31,141 bases of DNA from JAWODU01 sp046483125 (GTDB lineage: Bacteria; Verrucomicrobiota; Kiritimatiellia; UBA8416; JAWODU01), in assembly GCA_046483125.1 (NCBI GenBank), contig JAWODU010000065.1, positions 1-31,141 on the forward strand, in the 5' to 3' direction. Below, piece after piece: positions 6,818 through 13,691 of this stretch; position 1 is the stretch's first letter; each line of letters opens with the position of its first letter. Under the pieces are notes generated by a model, which saw only the letters and a program-made list of their open reading frames with translations, did no database searches and had not been told where the DNA came from. The translations under genes were made by a program, and so were the position numbers.

Positions 6818-7512
6818 GTTCGTTTTCGGAAAGACTGGCGGAGACAGAGGAACGCGTGGCGAACGCGTGCTCTAAAGCGGGCAGAGCGCGCGAGGAAGTG
6901 AAGGTTTTGGCGGTCGCGAAGAAGTTCGGGCCGGATAAGGTGAGAGAGGCGTACGACGCGGGACTGCGGGTGATAGGAGAAAACAGGGTCCAGGAAGCAA
7001 GACAGAAAATCCCGCTGTGCCCCGGGGAACTGTCATGGCACATGGTTGGGCACCTGCAGGCCAACAAGGTCAAGCCGGCGGTAAAGCTTTTTGACATGAT
7101 ACACTCGGTTGATTCGATCCGGCTGTTGGAGACGGTAAACAGGGCGTGTGAACAGGAGGGAAGAAACCTGCCGGTGTGCCTGCAGGTCAACGTGTCGGGA
7201 GAGAGCAGTAAGTACGGCATGAAACCGGAAGAGGCAGCGGACGCGCTGAAGGCTGACGCGAATCTGCCGTACGTTGAGATTACGGGATTGATGACAATGC
7301 CGCCTTTTACACCGGACCCCGAAGACGCCGCCGGATATTTTGCCAGGCTCCGGGATCTGAGGGACGAAACAGAAAAAGAGACGGGGGCCGTGTTGCCCGA
7401 GCTTTCGATGGGTATGTCACACGATTTCGAAGTCGCCGTTCGCGAGGGCGCGACGTGGATCAGGCTGGGTACGTCGCTGTTCGGGGAGAGAAACGGAGAC
7501 GGGAATGGCTAA
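6814..7512 (+). CDS. YggS/PROSC family PLP homeostasis protein
   Basis: Pyridoxal-phosphate-binding protein of the YggS/PLPBP family, 232 residues, which buffers PLP and has no known catalytic reaction. The PLP lysine is in VLAVAKKFG (Lys36), where most relatives read AVSKTKP. Other landmarks are IGENRVQEA, WHMVGHLQANKVK, HSVDS, QVNVSGE.SKYG and the closing LSMGMS.D.E.A...G.TW.RLG. It starts with GTG overlapping the recR stop, and its 3' end overlaps the next gene by 8 bases, so recR, this gene and the next appear co-translated. I see no functional link to recR beyond the operon. Confidence 0.92.
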   Translation: MSSFSERLAETEERVANACSKAGRAREEVKVLAVAKKFGPDKVREAYDAGLRVIGENRVQEARQKIPLCPGELSWHMVGHLQANKVKPAVKLFDMIHSVDSIRLLETVNRACEQEGRNLPVCLQVNVSGESSKYGMKPEEAADALKADANLPYVEITGLMTMPPFTPDPEDAAGYFARLRDLRDETEKETGAVLPELSMGMSHDFEVAVREGATWIRLGTSLFGERNGDGNG

Positions 7513-8287
7513 GTCCGAAAAAGACCAGGGACAGATGCGGATATCACCGGAGGGCGGACGCATGGGAGGCGTGAAGCGTTTCGTAATAACGGTAGTAATT
7601 CTGGCGGTGATTGTGCTGGTGTGCGGTATCTTTGCGGCCCGCACCGAGGGTGCGCGGAGACTGGCAGGGGAAAAGCTGGGGAAGCGGCTTGGCATGGAGC
7701 TGAAGATCGGCGAAATGCGCATAGGATGGCCTTACGTGCTGGTGCTTGACCGGGTGGAGTCGGAGGATGAAGCTCCGGACGAAGGCGGACCTCTATTCAA
7801 GGCCCGTGAGATACGGCTGGCGCCTGGAATAGATCCGAGGTGGCGCATTACGGCGCGGCAGTGCGGGCTGAAACTGGTAAGGGACAGAGGGGGCGCGTGG
7901 ACGCCGACGGCGCTGGGCAGACTGGGCGCGATCCCGCGGGGCGGGATGGAGAAGATTTCGTGGGTAACGGAGGAATTCAGGGATTCTGTGGCGTTGAAAG
8001 TGCGCGATTCAGGGGTGGAATGGCTGGATTCCTCGGGAAGGGTCATTTCTTCGGCAAGCGGAATATCTTTTGACGTAAGACCGGTGGAGATGGGGGACAG
8101 AAGGATGTATTATCACCGGCTGGTGGTATACAACGTGCTGGGCGAGTCTCTCCTGGAAGGTCACAATATGGAACGGGAGTGGTTGGCGGGGAAAGGGGCG
8201 GATTATATAGAGTTGGAGAGGGAAACCGCGAATCACGCGCCCGCCGCGGCGGGCTACGCGAATTTCAGGAAGGGAGATAAAGATTAA
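7505..8287 (+). CDS. AsmA-like inner-membrane protein, C-terminus encoded by an intergenic repeat
   Basis: Not assigned to a named family with certainty. Residues ~24-46 form a single hydrophobic segment (FVITVVILAVIVLVCGIFAA). Next comes an AsmA-type start (ARRLAGEKLGKRLGMELKIGEMRIGWPYVLVL), typical of bridge-like lipid-transport or envelope proteins, so the bulk is probably periplasmic. At ~260 residues it is much shorter than full AsmA proteins. The final ~21 codons (from 8222; ETANHAPAAAGYANFRKGDKD) are a translation of the GAAACCGC repeat and its palindrome. The original stop has therefore probably been lost and the frame runs through the repeat to TAA at 8285. It overlaps the preceding gene by 8 bases. 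Being just ahead of LPS genes fits an envelope role, but no function is shown. Confidence 0.75.
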   Translation: MAKSEKDQGQMRISPEGGRMGGVKRFVITVVILAVIVLVCGIFAARTEGARRLAGEKLGKRLGMELKIGEMRIGWPYVLVLDRVESEDEAPDEGGPLFKAREIRLAPGIDPRWRITARQCGLKLVRDRGGAWTPTALGRLGAIPRGGMEKISWVTEEFRDSVALKVRDSGVEWLDSSGRVISSASGISFDVRPVEMGDRRMYYHRLVVYNVLGESLLEGHNMEREWLAGKGADYIELERETANHAPAAAGYANFRKGDKD

Positions 8288-8367
8288 GATTAGGATTAAG
8301 ATAACGGGCAACCTGTAACTTGTAACCCTGTAACTTTGTAACTTGTAACTTTATAACCTGTAACCCT
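8222..8367 (+). repeat. Intergenic repeat mosaic D
   Basis: A GAAACCGC unit with palindrome (16 bp palindromic at 8239-8254) overlaps the 3' end of the preceding gene. A GATTAAGATTAGGATTAAG run (8282-8300) follows, then imperfect (C/T)TGTAAC heptamers at 8313-8367 with 1-2 base slips between units. The first ~65 bases match mosaic A closely, including the AATTTCAGGAAGGGAGAT segment downstream of the palindrome. Confidence 0.82.
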
Positions 8368-8394
8368 GAACCTGGATAAGGGGCCGGAAGTCGG

Positions 8395-9423
8395 ATGAGC
8401 AGGAAAGAAATAGAGATAGTAGAGGGATTTGAGAAGCAGAGGATATTTATCGTGGGCGACCTGATGCTCGATCGATACGTGCGCGGATCGGTCGGAAGGA
8501 TATCGCCGGAAGCGCCGGTGCCGGTAGTGCGCGTGGGCGGAGAAAGCGCCGTGCCCGGAGGGGCGGCGAACGTGGCGCTGAATATCAGGTCTCTTGGCGG
8601 CGAAGCCGCGGTGGGGGGATTCGTTGGAGCGGATGCTTCCGGTGATGAATTAATAGCGTTAATGGAAGAGCGCGGCATAGGCACGAAGGCGGTTGTAAGA
8701 ACGGAGAAGCGCTGTACAACGGTAAAGACCAGGATCGTGGCCGAACGTCAGCAGGTCGCCAGGGTGGATCATGAAGAAGCGGAACTTCCTTCGGGGGATA
8801 TGGAAAAGGCGCTTGCCGGTTCGGCGGTTAATGAACTTGCAAACGCAAGCGGGGTTATACTGGAGGATTACGGAAAAGGAGCCGTTTGCCGGAACGTGGT
8901 CAACGGCGTGCTCGGGTCGGCTCGGGAAAAAGGAATCCGGACAGCTCTTGACCCCAAGGACAATCACGAACTGGAGATTCCGGCTATTGATTTGGCGACT
9001 CCGAACTACCGCGAAGCGTGCCTGGCGGCGGGGCTTCGGGAGCGGGGTTTGAGCATGGAGGAGGCGGACAGTGACGAGGGCCCGGCTTCACACCCGGTCC
9101 TGCGGGAGGCGGGTGAGCGATTACTCGAGAAATGGCACGCGGAAATACTGGTGATAACGCTGGGTAAGCATGGAATGTATCTTGTCCGCCCGGGCGGGAA
9201 GGCAAGCGTGGTACCGGCTAACGCGCGCGAGGTATTTGATGTGTGCGGGGCCGGGGATACGGTGGTGGCGGCTTGTCTGCTTGCGCTCTCGGCGGGAGCG
9301 GAACCGGATACGGCGGTGGGGATCGCGAACACGGCGGCGGGAATAGTGGTTGGAAAGCTCGGAACGGCGACGTGCTCCAGGGAGGAGTTGGTGAAGGCGC
9401 TGGGGGAGGGGGAGGAAAGCTGA
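8395..9423 (+). CDS. hldA: D-glycero-beta-D-manno-heptose-7-phosphate kinase (kinase domain only)
   Basis: PfkB-family sugar kinase, 342 residues, matching the kinase half of HldE/RfaE, which phosphorylates heptose-7-phosphate at C1 for ADP-heptose synthesis. Signatures are SPEAPVPVV and GGAANVALNIRSLGG (55-69), with the ATP/anion-hole motif VCGAGDT (283-289) and catalytic Asp288; Cys284 stands where Thr or Ser is usual. No nucleotidyltransferase domain follows, so the adenylyltransferase (HldC-type) must be encoded elsewhere. Neighbouring kdsB and kdsA support a role in LPS inner core. GGAAG lies 5 bases before the ATG. The final AGC TGA lies inside a repeat heptamer (9418-9424), the same arrangement as the MEMO gene. 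Another PfkB sugar kinase is possible but less likely. Confidence 0.85.
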   Translation: MSRKEIEIVEGFEKQRIFIVGDLMLDRYVRGSVGRISPEAPVPVVRVGGESAVPGGAANVALNIRSLGGEAAVGGFVGADASGDELIALMEERGIGTKAVVRTEKRCTTVKTRIVAERQQVARVDHEEAELPSGDMEKALAGSAVNELANASGVILEDYGKGAVCRNVVNGVLGSAREKGIRTALDPKDNHELEIPAIDLATPNYREACLAAGLRERGLSMEEADSDEGPASHPVLREAGERLLEKWHAEILVITLGKHGMYLVRPGGKASVVPANAREVFDVCGAGDTVVAACLLALSAGAEPDTAVGIANTAAGIVVGKLGTATCSREELVKALGEGEES

Positions 9424-9686
9424 AAGCAGAAATTGGGAAAGCAGAAATTGGGAAGAGAAACCGCTAATCACGCGAATCTGCGCGAATGAAGAGAAGAGGG
9501 GAATTTTAGACAGGATCAAAGGGATATACAGGATGGGGAGGAAGCAGAAAGCTGAAATCAGGAAGAGAAACCGCTAATCACGCTCCCGCCGCGGCGGGCT
9601 GCGCGAATTTAAAGAAGAGAGATTAAGATTGGGATTAAGATTTCTGGGAACTTGTAACCTGTAACCTGTAACTTGTAACTTGTAAC
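9418..9686 (+). repeat. Intergenic repeat mosaic E
   Basis: The gap between hldA and kdsB is almost all repeats. Heptamers start at 9418. A GAAACCGC unit without palindrome lies at 9457-9487. GACAGGATCAAAGGGATATACAGG follows from 9510, then AGCAGAA/AGCTGAA (9544-9557). A second GAAACCGC unit with CCCGCCGCGGCGGG (9585-9598) comes next, then GATTAAGATTGGGATTAAG (9621-9639) and five perfect tandem (T/C)TGTAAC heptamers (9652-9686). No gene is seen. Confidence 0.85.
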
Positions 9687-9704
9687 TTTGTCTGAAGGGA
9701 AATG

Positions 9705-10451
9705 ATGAGAGTAGTCGGGGTTATTCCGGCGCGGTGGGGGTCGACGCGGTTTCCGGGCAAGAGCCTTGCGGATATCGCGGGACGGACGCTGGTGGCGTGG
9801 GTGGCGGCAACGGCACGGCACGCGGGAAGCCTGGATGAACTGCTTGTGGCCACTGACGACGAAAGAATAGCGGCGGCGGCCGAGGCGGCTGGAGCGGAAG
9901 CTGTGATGACATCTGCCGGCCATCCGTCGGGTACCGACAGGGTCGCGGAGGCGGTTTCAGCGAGAAAAGCGGACATAATTGTGAATATACAGGGAGACGA
10001 GCCGGTGCTGGATGAGTCTCTGATAGACAGGCTGACGGACAGGCTGGAAAAAGACGAACGCTGGGACATGGCCACTGCGGCTTATCCGATAGATTCGGAA
10101 GAGGTTTTAAATAATCCGGCGGCTGTAAAGGTTGTGTGCGACAGGGACGGGCGGGCCCTTTATTTTTCCCGTGCACCGATACCGTTCGTGCGGGACGGGG
10201 GCGGCGATGGAGAGACGGGACCTTTTCATTTTCGTCACCTGGGTATATACGCTTACAGGAGAACGTTTCTGGATCGGCTTGTTTCGGAAAAACCGTGCGC
10301 AATGGAGAAGGCGGAGAAACTTGAGCAATTAAGGGCGCTCTATATCGGCGGGGCCATAGCGGTTGAAGAAAGCGCCGCGGACGGTCTGGGCGTTGATACT
10401 CCCGAGGACGCGAAGCGCGCAGAGAAAGTATTGAAGGATTATCATGTCTAG
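9705..10451 (+). CDS. kdsB: 3-deoxy-manno-octulosonate cytidylyltransferase
   Basis: CMP-Kdo synthetase, which activates Kdo with CTP for addition to lipid A; 248 residues, the usual size. Motifs include VIPARWGSTRFPGK at the N-terminus, VATDDERI, HPSGTDRVAEA, VNIQGDEP (magnesium/CTP site), YFSRAPIPF and HLGIYAYRR. ATG 9705 is preferred to ATG 9702 because GAAGGGA (9694-9700) is then 4 bases away rather than 1, and the product starts as other KdsB proteins do. Its 3' end overlaps kdsA by 8 bases, so the two Kdo steps are translationally coupled. Confidence 0.95.
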   Translation: MRVVGVIPARWGSTRFPGKSLADIAGRTLVAWVAATARHAGSLDELLVATDDERIAAAAEAAGAEAVMTSAGHPSGTDRVAEAVSARKADIIVNIQGDEPVLDESLIDRLTDRLEKDERWDMATAAYPIDSEEVLNNPAAVKVVCDRDGRALYFSRAPIPFVRDGGGDGETGPFHFRHLGIYAYRRTFLDRLVSEKPCAMEKAEKLEQLRALYIGGAIAVEESAADGLGVDTPEDAKRAEKVLKDYHV

Positions 10452-11262
10452 AAGCATCAGCGCGGGCAACGTGAGAATAGGCGGCCGCAATCCCCTTGTC
10501 CTGATCGCCGGGCCGTGTGTTATCGAGGGGGAAAAGAAATGCCTTTCCGTTGCAGTTAAGCTTGAGGCATTTGCCCGGGAAGAGAAAGTGCCTTTGATAT
10601 TCAAGGCTTCGTACGACAAGGCCAACCGGACCTCTTACAGGAGCTGGCGCGGACCGGGAATGGCCGGGGGGCTTGAGATATTGGAAAAAGTCCGGGCGCG
10701 CACGGGATTGCCGGTGCTCACCGATGTGCACAGCGAAGCGGAAGTGGGACCGGTTTCCAGGGTGGCTGACGTGATCCAGATTCCTGCCTTTCTGTGCCGG
10801 CAGACCGATCTGCTGACGGCGGCGGGTGAAAGCGGTCTGCCGGTGAATATCAAGAAGGGCCAGTTCCTGTCTCCGGAAGAAATGGAGCACGCCGTGGCCA
10901 AGGTGGAACGAACGGGCAACAGGAAGATAATGGTTACCGAGAGAGGAACGTGTTTTGGTTACAACAACCTGGTTGCCGATATGCGAAGCCTGCCCGTACT
11001 GCGGAAGCTGGGTTACCCGGTGGTGTTCGACGCGACACACAGCGTACAGCGGCCCGGCGGAGAAGGCGGAGCGTCCGGCGGCGACGGGGCAATGGCGCCG
11101 GTGCTGGCGAGGGCGGCGGTCGCGGCCGGATGCGACGGGGTTTTCATGGAAGTTCATCCTAAACCGGCCGAAGCCCTTTCGGACGGGGCCAACAGTATAG
11201 CTTTAAGACGGCTGCGGGGGTTATGGAGGCAACTGAAGAAGATAGATGAGATTCCGGCATAG
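10444..11262 (+). CDS. kdsA: 3-deoxy-8-phosphooctulonate synthase, metal-dependent type
   Basis: Condenses PEP with arabinose-5-phosphate to Kdo-8-phosphate in the cytoplasm; 272 residues. The family core is clear: LIAGPCVIE, FKASYDKANRTS, RGPG, TDVH, IQIPAFLCRQTDLL, KKGQF, TERGTCFGYNNLVADM, FDATHSVQ and EVHP. Cys25 in AGPC replaces the Asn of the E. coli enzyme. With His199, Glu236 and Asp247 it gives the four ligands of the metal-dependent class known from Aquifex. The gene overlaps kdsB upstream (8 bases) and lptC downstream (17 bases), tying Kdo synthesis to LPS export. Confidence 0.95.
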   Translation: MSRSISAGNVRIGGRNPLVLIAGPCVIEGEKKCLSVAVKLEAFAREEKVPLIFKASYDKANRTSYRSWRGPGMAGGLEILEKVRARTGLPVLTDVHSEAEVGPVSRVADVIQIPAFLCRQTDLLTAAGESGLPVNIKKGQFLSPEEMEHAVAKVERTGNRKIMVTERGTCFGYNNLVADMRSLPVLRKLGYPVVFDATHSVQRPGGEGGASGGDGAMAPVLARAAVAAGCDGVFMEVHPKPAEALSDGANSIALRRLRGLWRQLKKIDEIPA

Positions 11263-11737
11263 ACAGGCGGCGACGTGGATTGCTTCGGGGGCCCTTTGGC
11301 TGGCCGCGGCGTTACCGGGTTTTACGGCCGAGGACGGCGAACACGCCAGCGAGATGGAGGACGTGGTGTGGCCGCGGTACGAGGACGGGAAGCTGAAATC
11401 GCGGCTTTCGGCGGACAAAGCAGTCAGGGACGGCGACGTCATAAAGGCCCGGGGGGTTACGGTTGAGGTCTTTGACGAGAGCGGAGAGCGCGAGATTAAA
11501 GTGATGCTCAAGGAATGCGTTTACGATACGGCGGCGGAAAAGGTCAGTTCCAAAAACGCAGTCAGGCTGGACGGCAGGAATATCGTGATTACAGGCAAAG
11601 GGTTGAAATGGGATTCCGCGAAAACCAGGGTCTCGGTGCTCGACGATGTGATGGTAGTGCTGAAGGAGGGCGCGTGGCGCGAGATGCTGAAGGAAGCGCC
11701 GGCAGAGACGAAGTCCGGCGGCGGGGGGGAGCCGTAG
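11246..11737 (+). CDS. lptC: LptC-like LPS export protein
   Basis: A 163-residue envelope protein with a basic N-terminus and hydrophobic segment (about 9-28). That segment is either a membrane anchor, as in E. coli LptC, or a cleaved signal peptide ending near GFTA-ED. The rest is beta-rich, with the LptC/OstA-like pattern YEDGKLKSRLSADKAV..GDVIKARGVTVEVFDESGE. LptC passes LPS from the LptBFG extractor to LptA. Sequence similarity in this family is low. The call rests on this pattern and on position directly ahead of lptA and lptB. The Gly-rich tail (KSGGGGEP) is probably unstructured. It overlaps kdsA by 17 bases. Confidence 0.75.
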   Translation: MRFRHRQAATWIASGALWLAAALPGFTAEDGEHASEMEDVVWPRYEDGKLKSRLSADKAVRDGDVIKARGVTVEVFDESGEREIKVMLKECVYDTAAEKVSSKNAVRLDGRNIVITGKGLKWDSAKTRVSVLDDVMVVLKEGAWREMLKEAPAETKSGGGGEP

Positions 11738-11738
11738 C

Positions 11739-12224
11739 ATGAAGAAGGCAACACGATTCCGGCTTGCGGCGGGCGCGCTTGTCCTGTTGTGCGCCATGGA
11801 GGTGAACGCGGAAACCAACGTGACGGTAGTGACGTCCGACAGCATGGATTTTGATTACAGCAGGCGGATAGCGGAGTTCAGGGGAAACGTGGTTGTGGTG
11901 AGCCCCTCGTCCCGCCTGGAGTCGGATGGACTGAATGTTATTTTCACGGAAGAGCAGAAAGTCAGATCGGTGAGCGCGGTCGGAAACGTGGAACTGACGC
12001 GGGGGGAAATCAGCGCGAGATGTGAGCGGGCAATTTACTCCGGTGAGAAAGGAAGGGTTCTTCTCATGGGCAGGGCCCGTGTACGGCGGCCGGGGGACGA
12101 ACTTTCGGCGGATGAGATAGAGCTCGGGATGCAAGGGGGCGAACTCGAGGTGGTGAAGGCCGAAGGGAATGCGCGGTTGACATACTCCTCCGGCGAGGCG
12201 GGGTTTTCCCTTGATGAAATGTGA
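11739..12224 (+). CDS. lptA: LptA periplasmic LPS-bridge protein
   Basis: A 161-residue OstA-fold protein with a signal peptide (hydrophobic 8-20, likely cleavage after VNA near residue 24). Repeated OstA strands are visible: VTSDSMDFDYSRRIAEFRGNV, SRLESDGLNVIF, VSAVGNVELTRGEISARCERAIY and DELSADEIEL. LptA oligomers form the periplasmic bridge that carries LPS to the outer membrane. It starts 2 bases after the lptC stop, with a GGGGGGGAG tract upstream. Length is close to E. coli LptA (185). Confidence 0.88.
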   Translation: MKKATRFRLAAGALVLLCAMEVNAETNVTVVTSDSMDFDYSRRIAEFRGNVVVVSPSSRLESDGLNVIFTEEQKVRSVSAVGNVELTRGEISARCERAIYSGEKGRVLLMGRARVRRPGDELSADEIELGMQGGELEVVKAEGNARLTYSSGEAGFSLDEM

Positions 12225-12276
12225 GGCGGCGGCGAAGGGCCATCGGGAAAACAGCCGCGTGAGGCTTTGAAAGCGT

Positions 12277-13008
12277 ATGGAAAAGGAAAGACTCATAGAC
12301 GTTGAGCAGATTGTCAAGGTTTATCATGGCCGGAAAGTTGTTGATAAAATAAGCCTGAACGTGCACGGCGGTGAAATCGTGGGTTTGCTGGGACCGAACG
12401 GTGCGGGAAAAACAACGACATTTTACATGGTTGTGGGCCTGGTGAAACCCGACGGCGGTAAGGTGAGGTACGCGGGAAGCGATATAACGGCACTCCCTAT
12501 GCACACCAGGGCGAGAATGGGGGTCGGGTATCTGCCGCAGGAGCCGTCCGTGTTCCGGAAATTGACCGTGCGCGAGAATGTAATGGCGGTTCTGGAAACG
12601 CTGGACCTTGACAGGCAAACGCGCGAGCGGCGGTGCGATGAATTGCTGGCGGACCTCGGCCTGGACGGCCTGGCGGGGCAGAAAGCCCTGACGCTTAGCG
12701 GGGGAGAACGGAGAAAGCTGGAGATAACGAGGGCGCTGGCGCGGGACCCGGCGGTAATAATGCTGGATGAACCGTTCAGCGGCGTTGACCCGCTGGCGGT
12801 TGAGGAAATACAGAAGATAGCGCTGTCCCTCAGGGGCCGCGGTCTGGGAGTCATGATAACCGACCACAACGTGCGGGAGACTCTTTCGGTTGTGGACAGG
12901 GCGTACCTGATTTACGAGGGGAAGGTACTCAGGGAAGGCGAAAGTTCGTTTCTGATTAATGACGAGACAAGCAGGAGGCTTTACCTGGGTATGGAGTTTA
13001 AAGCGTAG
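12277..13008 (+). CDS. lptB: LPS export ABC transporter ATPase
   Basis: Cytoplasmic ATPase that powers LPS extraction with LptF/LptG; 243 residues, the normal LptB length. Visible parts are Walker A GPNGAGKTT (39-47), Q-loop Gln88 (YLPQEPSVF), signature LSGGERRKLEI (140-150), Walker B IMLDEPFSGVDP (161-172) and switch His197 (ITDHNVRET). LPQEPSVFRKLTVREN is characteristic of LptB among ABC ATPases. The gene closes the kdsB-kdsA-lptC-lptA-lptB run. A permease partner lies 6.4 kb away at 19437. No rpoN follows, unlike many proteobacteria. Heptamer repeats start 3 bases after the stop. Confidence 0.95.
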   Translation: MEKERLIDVEQIVKVYHGRKVVDKISLNVHGGEIVGLLGPNGAGKTTTFYMVVGLVKPDGGKVRYAGSDITALPMHTRARMGVGYLPQEPSVFRKLTVRENVMAVLETLDLDRQTRERRCDELLADLGLDGLAGQKALTLSGGERRKLEITRALARDPAVIMLDEPFSGVDPLAVEEIQKIALSLRGRGLGVMITDHNVRETLSVVDRAYLIYEGKVLREGESSFLINDETSRRLYLGMEFKA

Positions 13009-13010
13009 GA

Positions 13011-13248
13011 AGAAGAAGGCAGAAAGCTGAAAGCAGAAATCAGGAAGAGAAACCGCGAATCACGCTAATGTGCGCGAATGAAGAGAAGAGGGGAATTTTT
13101 GACAGGATCCATCCGCCGCGGCGGATTAACAGGATGGGGAGGAAGCTGAAAGAAGAAAGCTGAAATAGGGAAAGCAGAAAGCTGAAAGAAGAAAGCTGAA
13201 ATTAAGAAGGGAAACAATCATGCGCCCGCCACGGCGGACTGTGGCGGG
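13011..13248 (+). repeat. Intergenic repeat mosaic F
   Basis: The 317-bp lptB-hpf gap holds heptamers (13011-13038), a GAAACCGC unit without palindrome (13049-13080) and GACAGGATCC with ATCCGCCGCGGCGGAT (13111-13126). More heptamers follow at 13144-13164 and 13173-13200. A degenerate relative of the palindrome, CCCGCCA...TGGCGGG, lies at 13225-13248. The hpf promoter lies beyond the repeats. Confidence 0.83.
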
Positions 13249-13282
13249 ACCGGCGGAACTACACCGGGACAGGTTGCAGGTT

Positions 13283-13310
13283 TTGGGATGCGCGAGGACC
13301 GGTTTATAAT
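13283..13310 (+). promoter_or_regulatory. Promoter of hpf-hprK-ptsH-ptsI
   Basis: TTGGGA (13283-13288), a 16-base spacer and consensus TATAAT (13305-13310). The same -35 hexamer is used in front of the integrase gene. Transcription would start near 13317, inside the GGAGGGAGGT tract before hpf, giving a very short leader. Confidence 0.55.
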
Positions 13311-13325
13311 GGAGGGAGGTAGAGA

Positions 13326-13691
13326 ATGCCGATAGAGGTTACCGACAGGCATGAAAGCGCGCCGCGTTCGGCGGTTGAGTACGCACGTTCGAAAGCGGAA
13401 GAACTGGTGGAAGAATTCCCCCGGGTAGAACACGCGCATGTGATACTGGACAGTCAGAGGCATGAGTACGTGGCGGAGGTAACGGTCCAGGGGAAGAACC
13501 ATATTCGCGTGGAGGCATCGGATCAGAAACCGGATGTAAGGGCGGCGATTGACGGCGCCTTTGCAAGGACGGAAACCCAGTTAAGAAAACGGCGGGAAAA
13601 GCTTGTTGACCACAAGGCCCCCATGAAACACATGGAGTCGGCCCGCGAGAAAATGGCCGGGGAAGAGACAGACGGAGAAGAAGAGGTATGA
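13326..13691 (+). CDS. hpf: Short-form ribosome hibernation promoting factor
   Basis: A 121-residue HPF/RaiA-like protein that binds the small ribosomal subunit in slow growth. It has the beta-alpha-beta-beta-beta-alpha core: MPIEVTDRHES, AVEYARSKAEELVEEFPRVEHAHVILD, YVAEVTVQGKNHIRVEASDQKPDVRAAIDGAFARTETQLRKRREKL. It lacks the C-terminal dimerisation domain of long HPF; instead there is a short acidic tail. Placement after lptB and before phosphotransferase genes echoes the proteobacterial lptB-rpoN-hpf-ptsN order, but without rpoN and ptsN. Its stop overlaps the hprK start (ATGA). Confidence 0.9.
   Translation: MPIEVTDRHESAPRSAVEYARSKAEELVEEFPRVEHAHVILDSQRHEYVAEVTVQGKNHIRVEASDQKPDVRAAIDGAFARTETQLRKRREKLVDHKAPMKHMESAREKMAGEETDGEEEV

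Noticed and set aside
9721..11157. A 478-codon open frame on the minus strand
   Set aside because: It lies antisense to kdsB and kdsA, which have full family motifs. It is a shadow frame of G+C-rich coding DNA.
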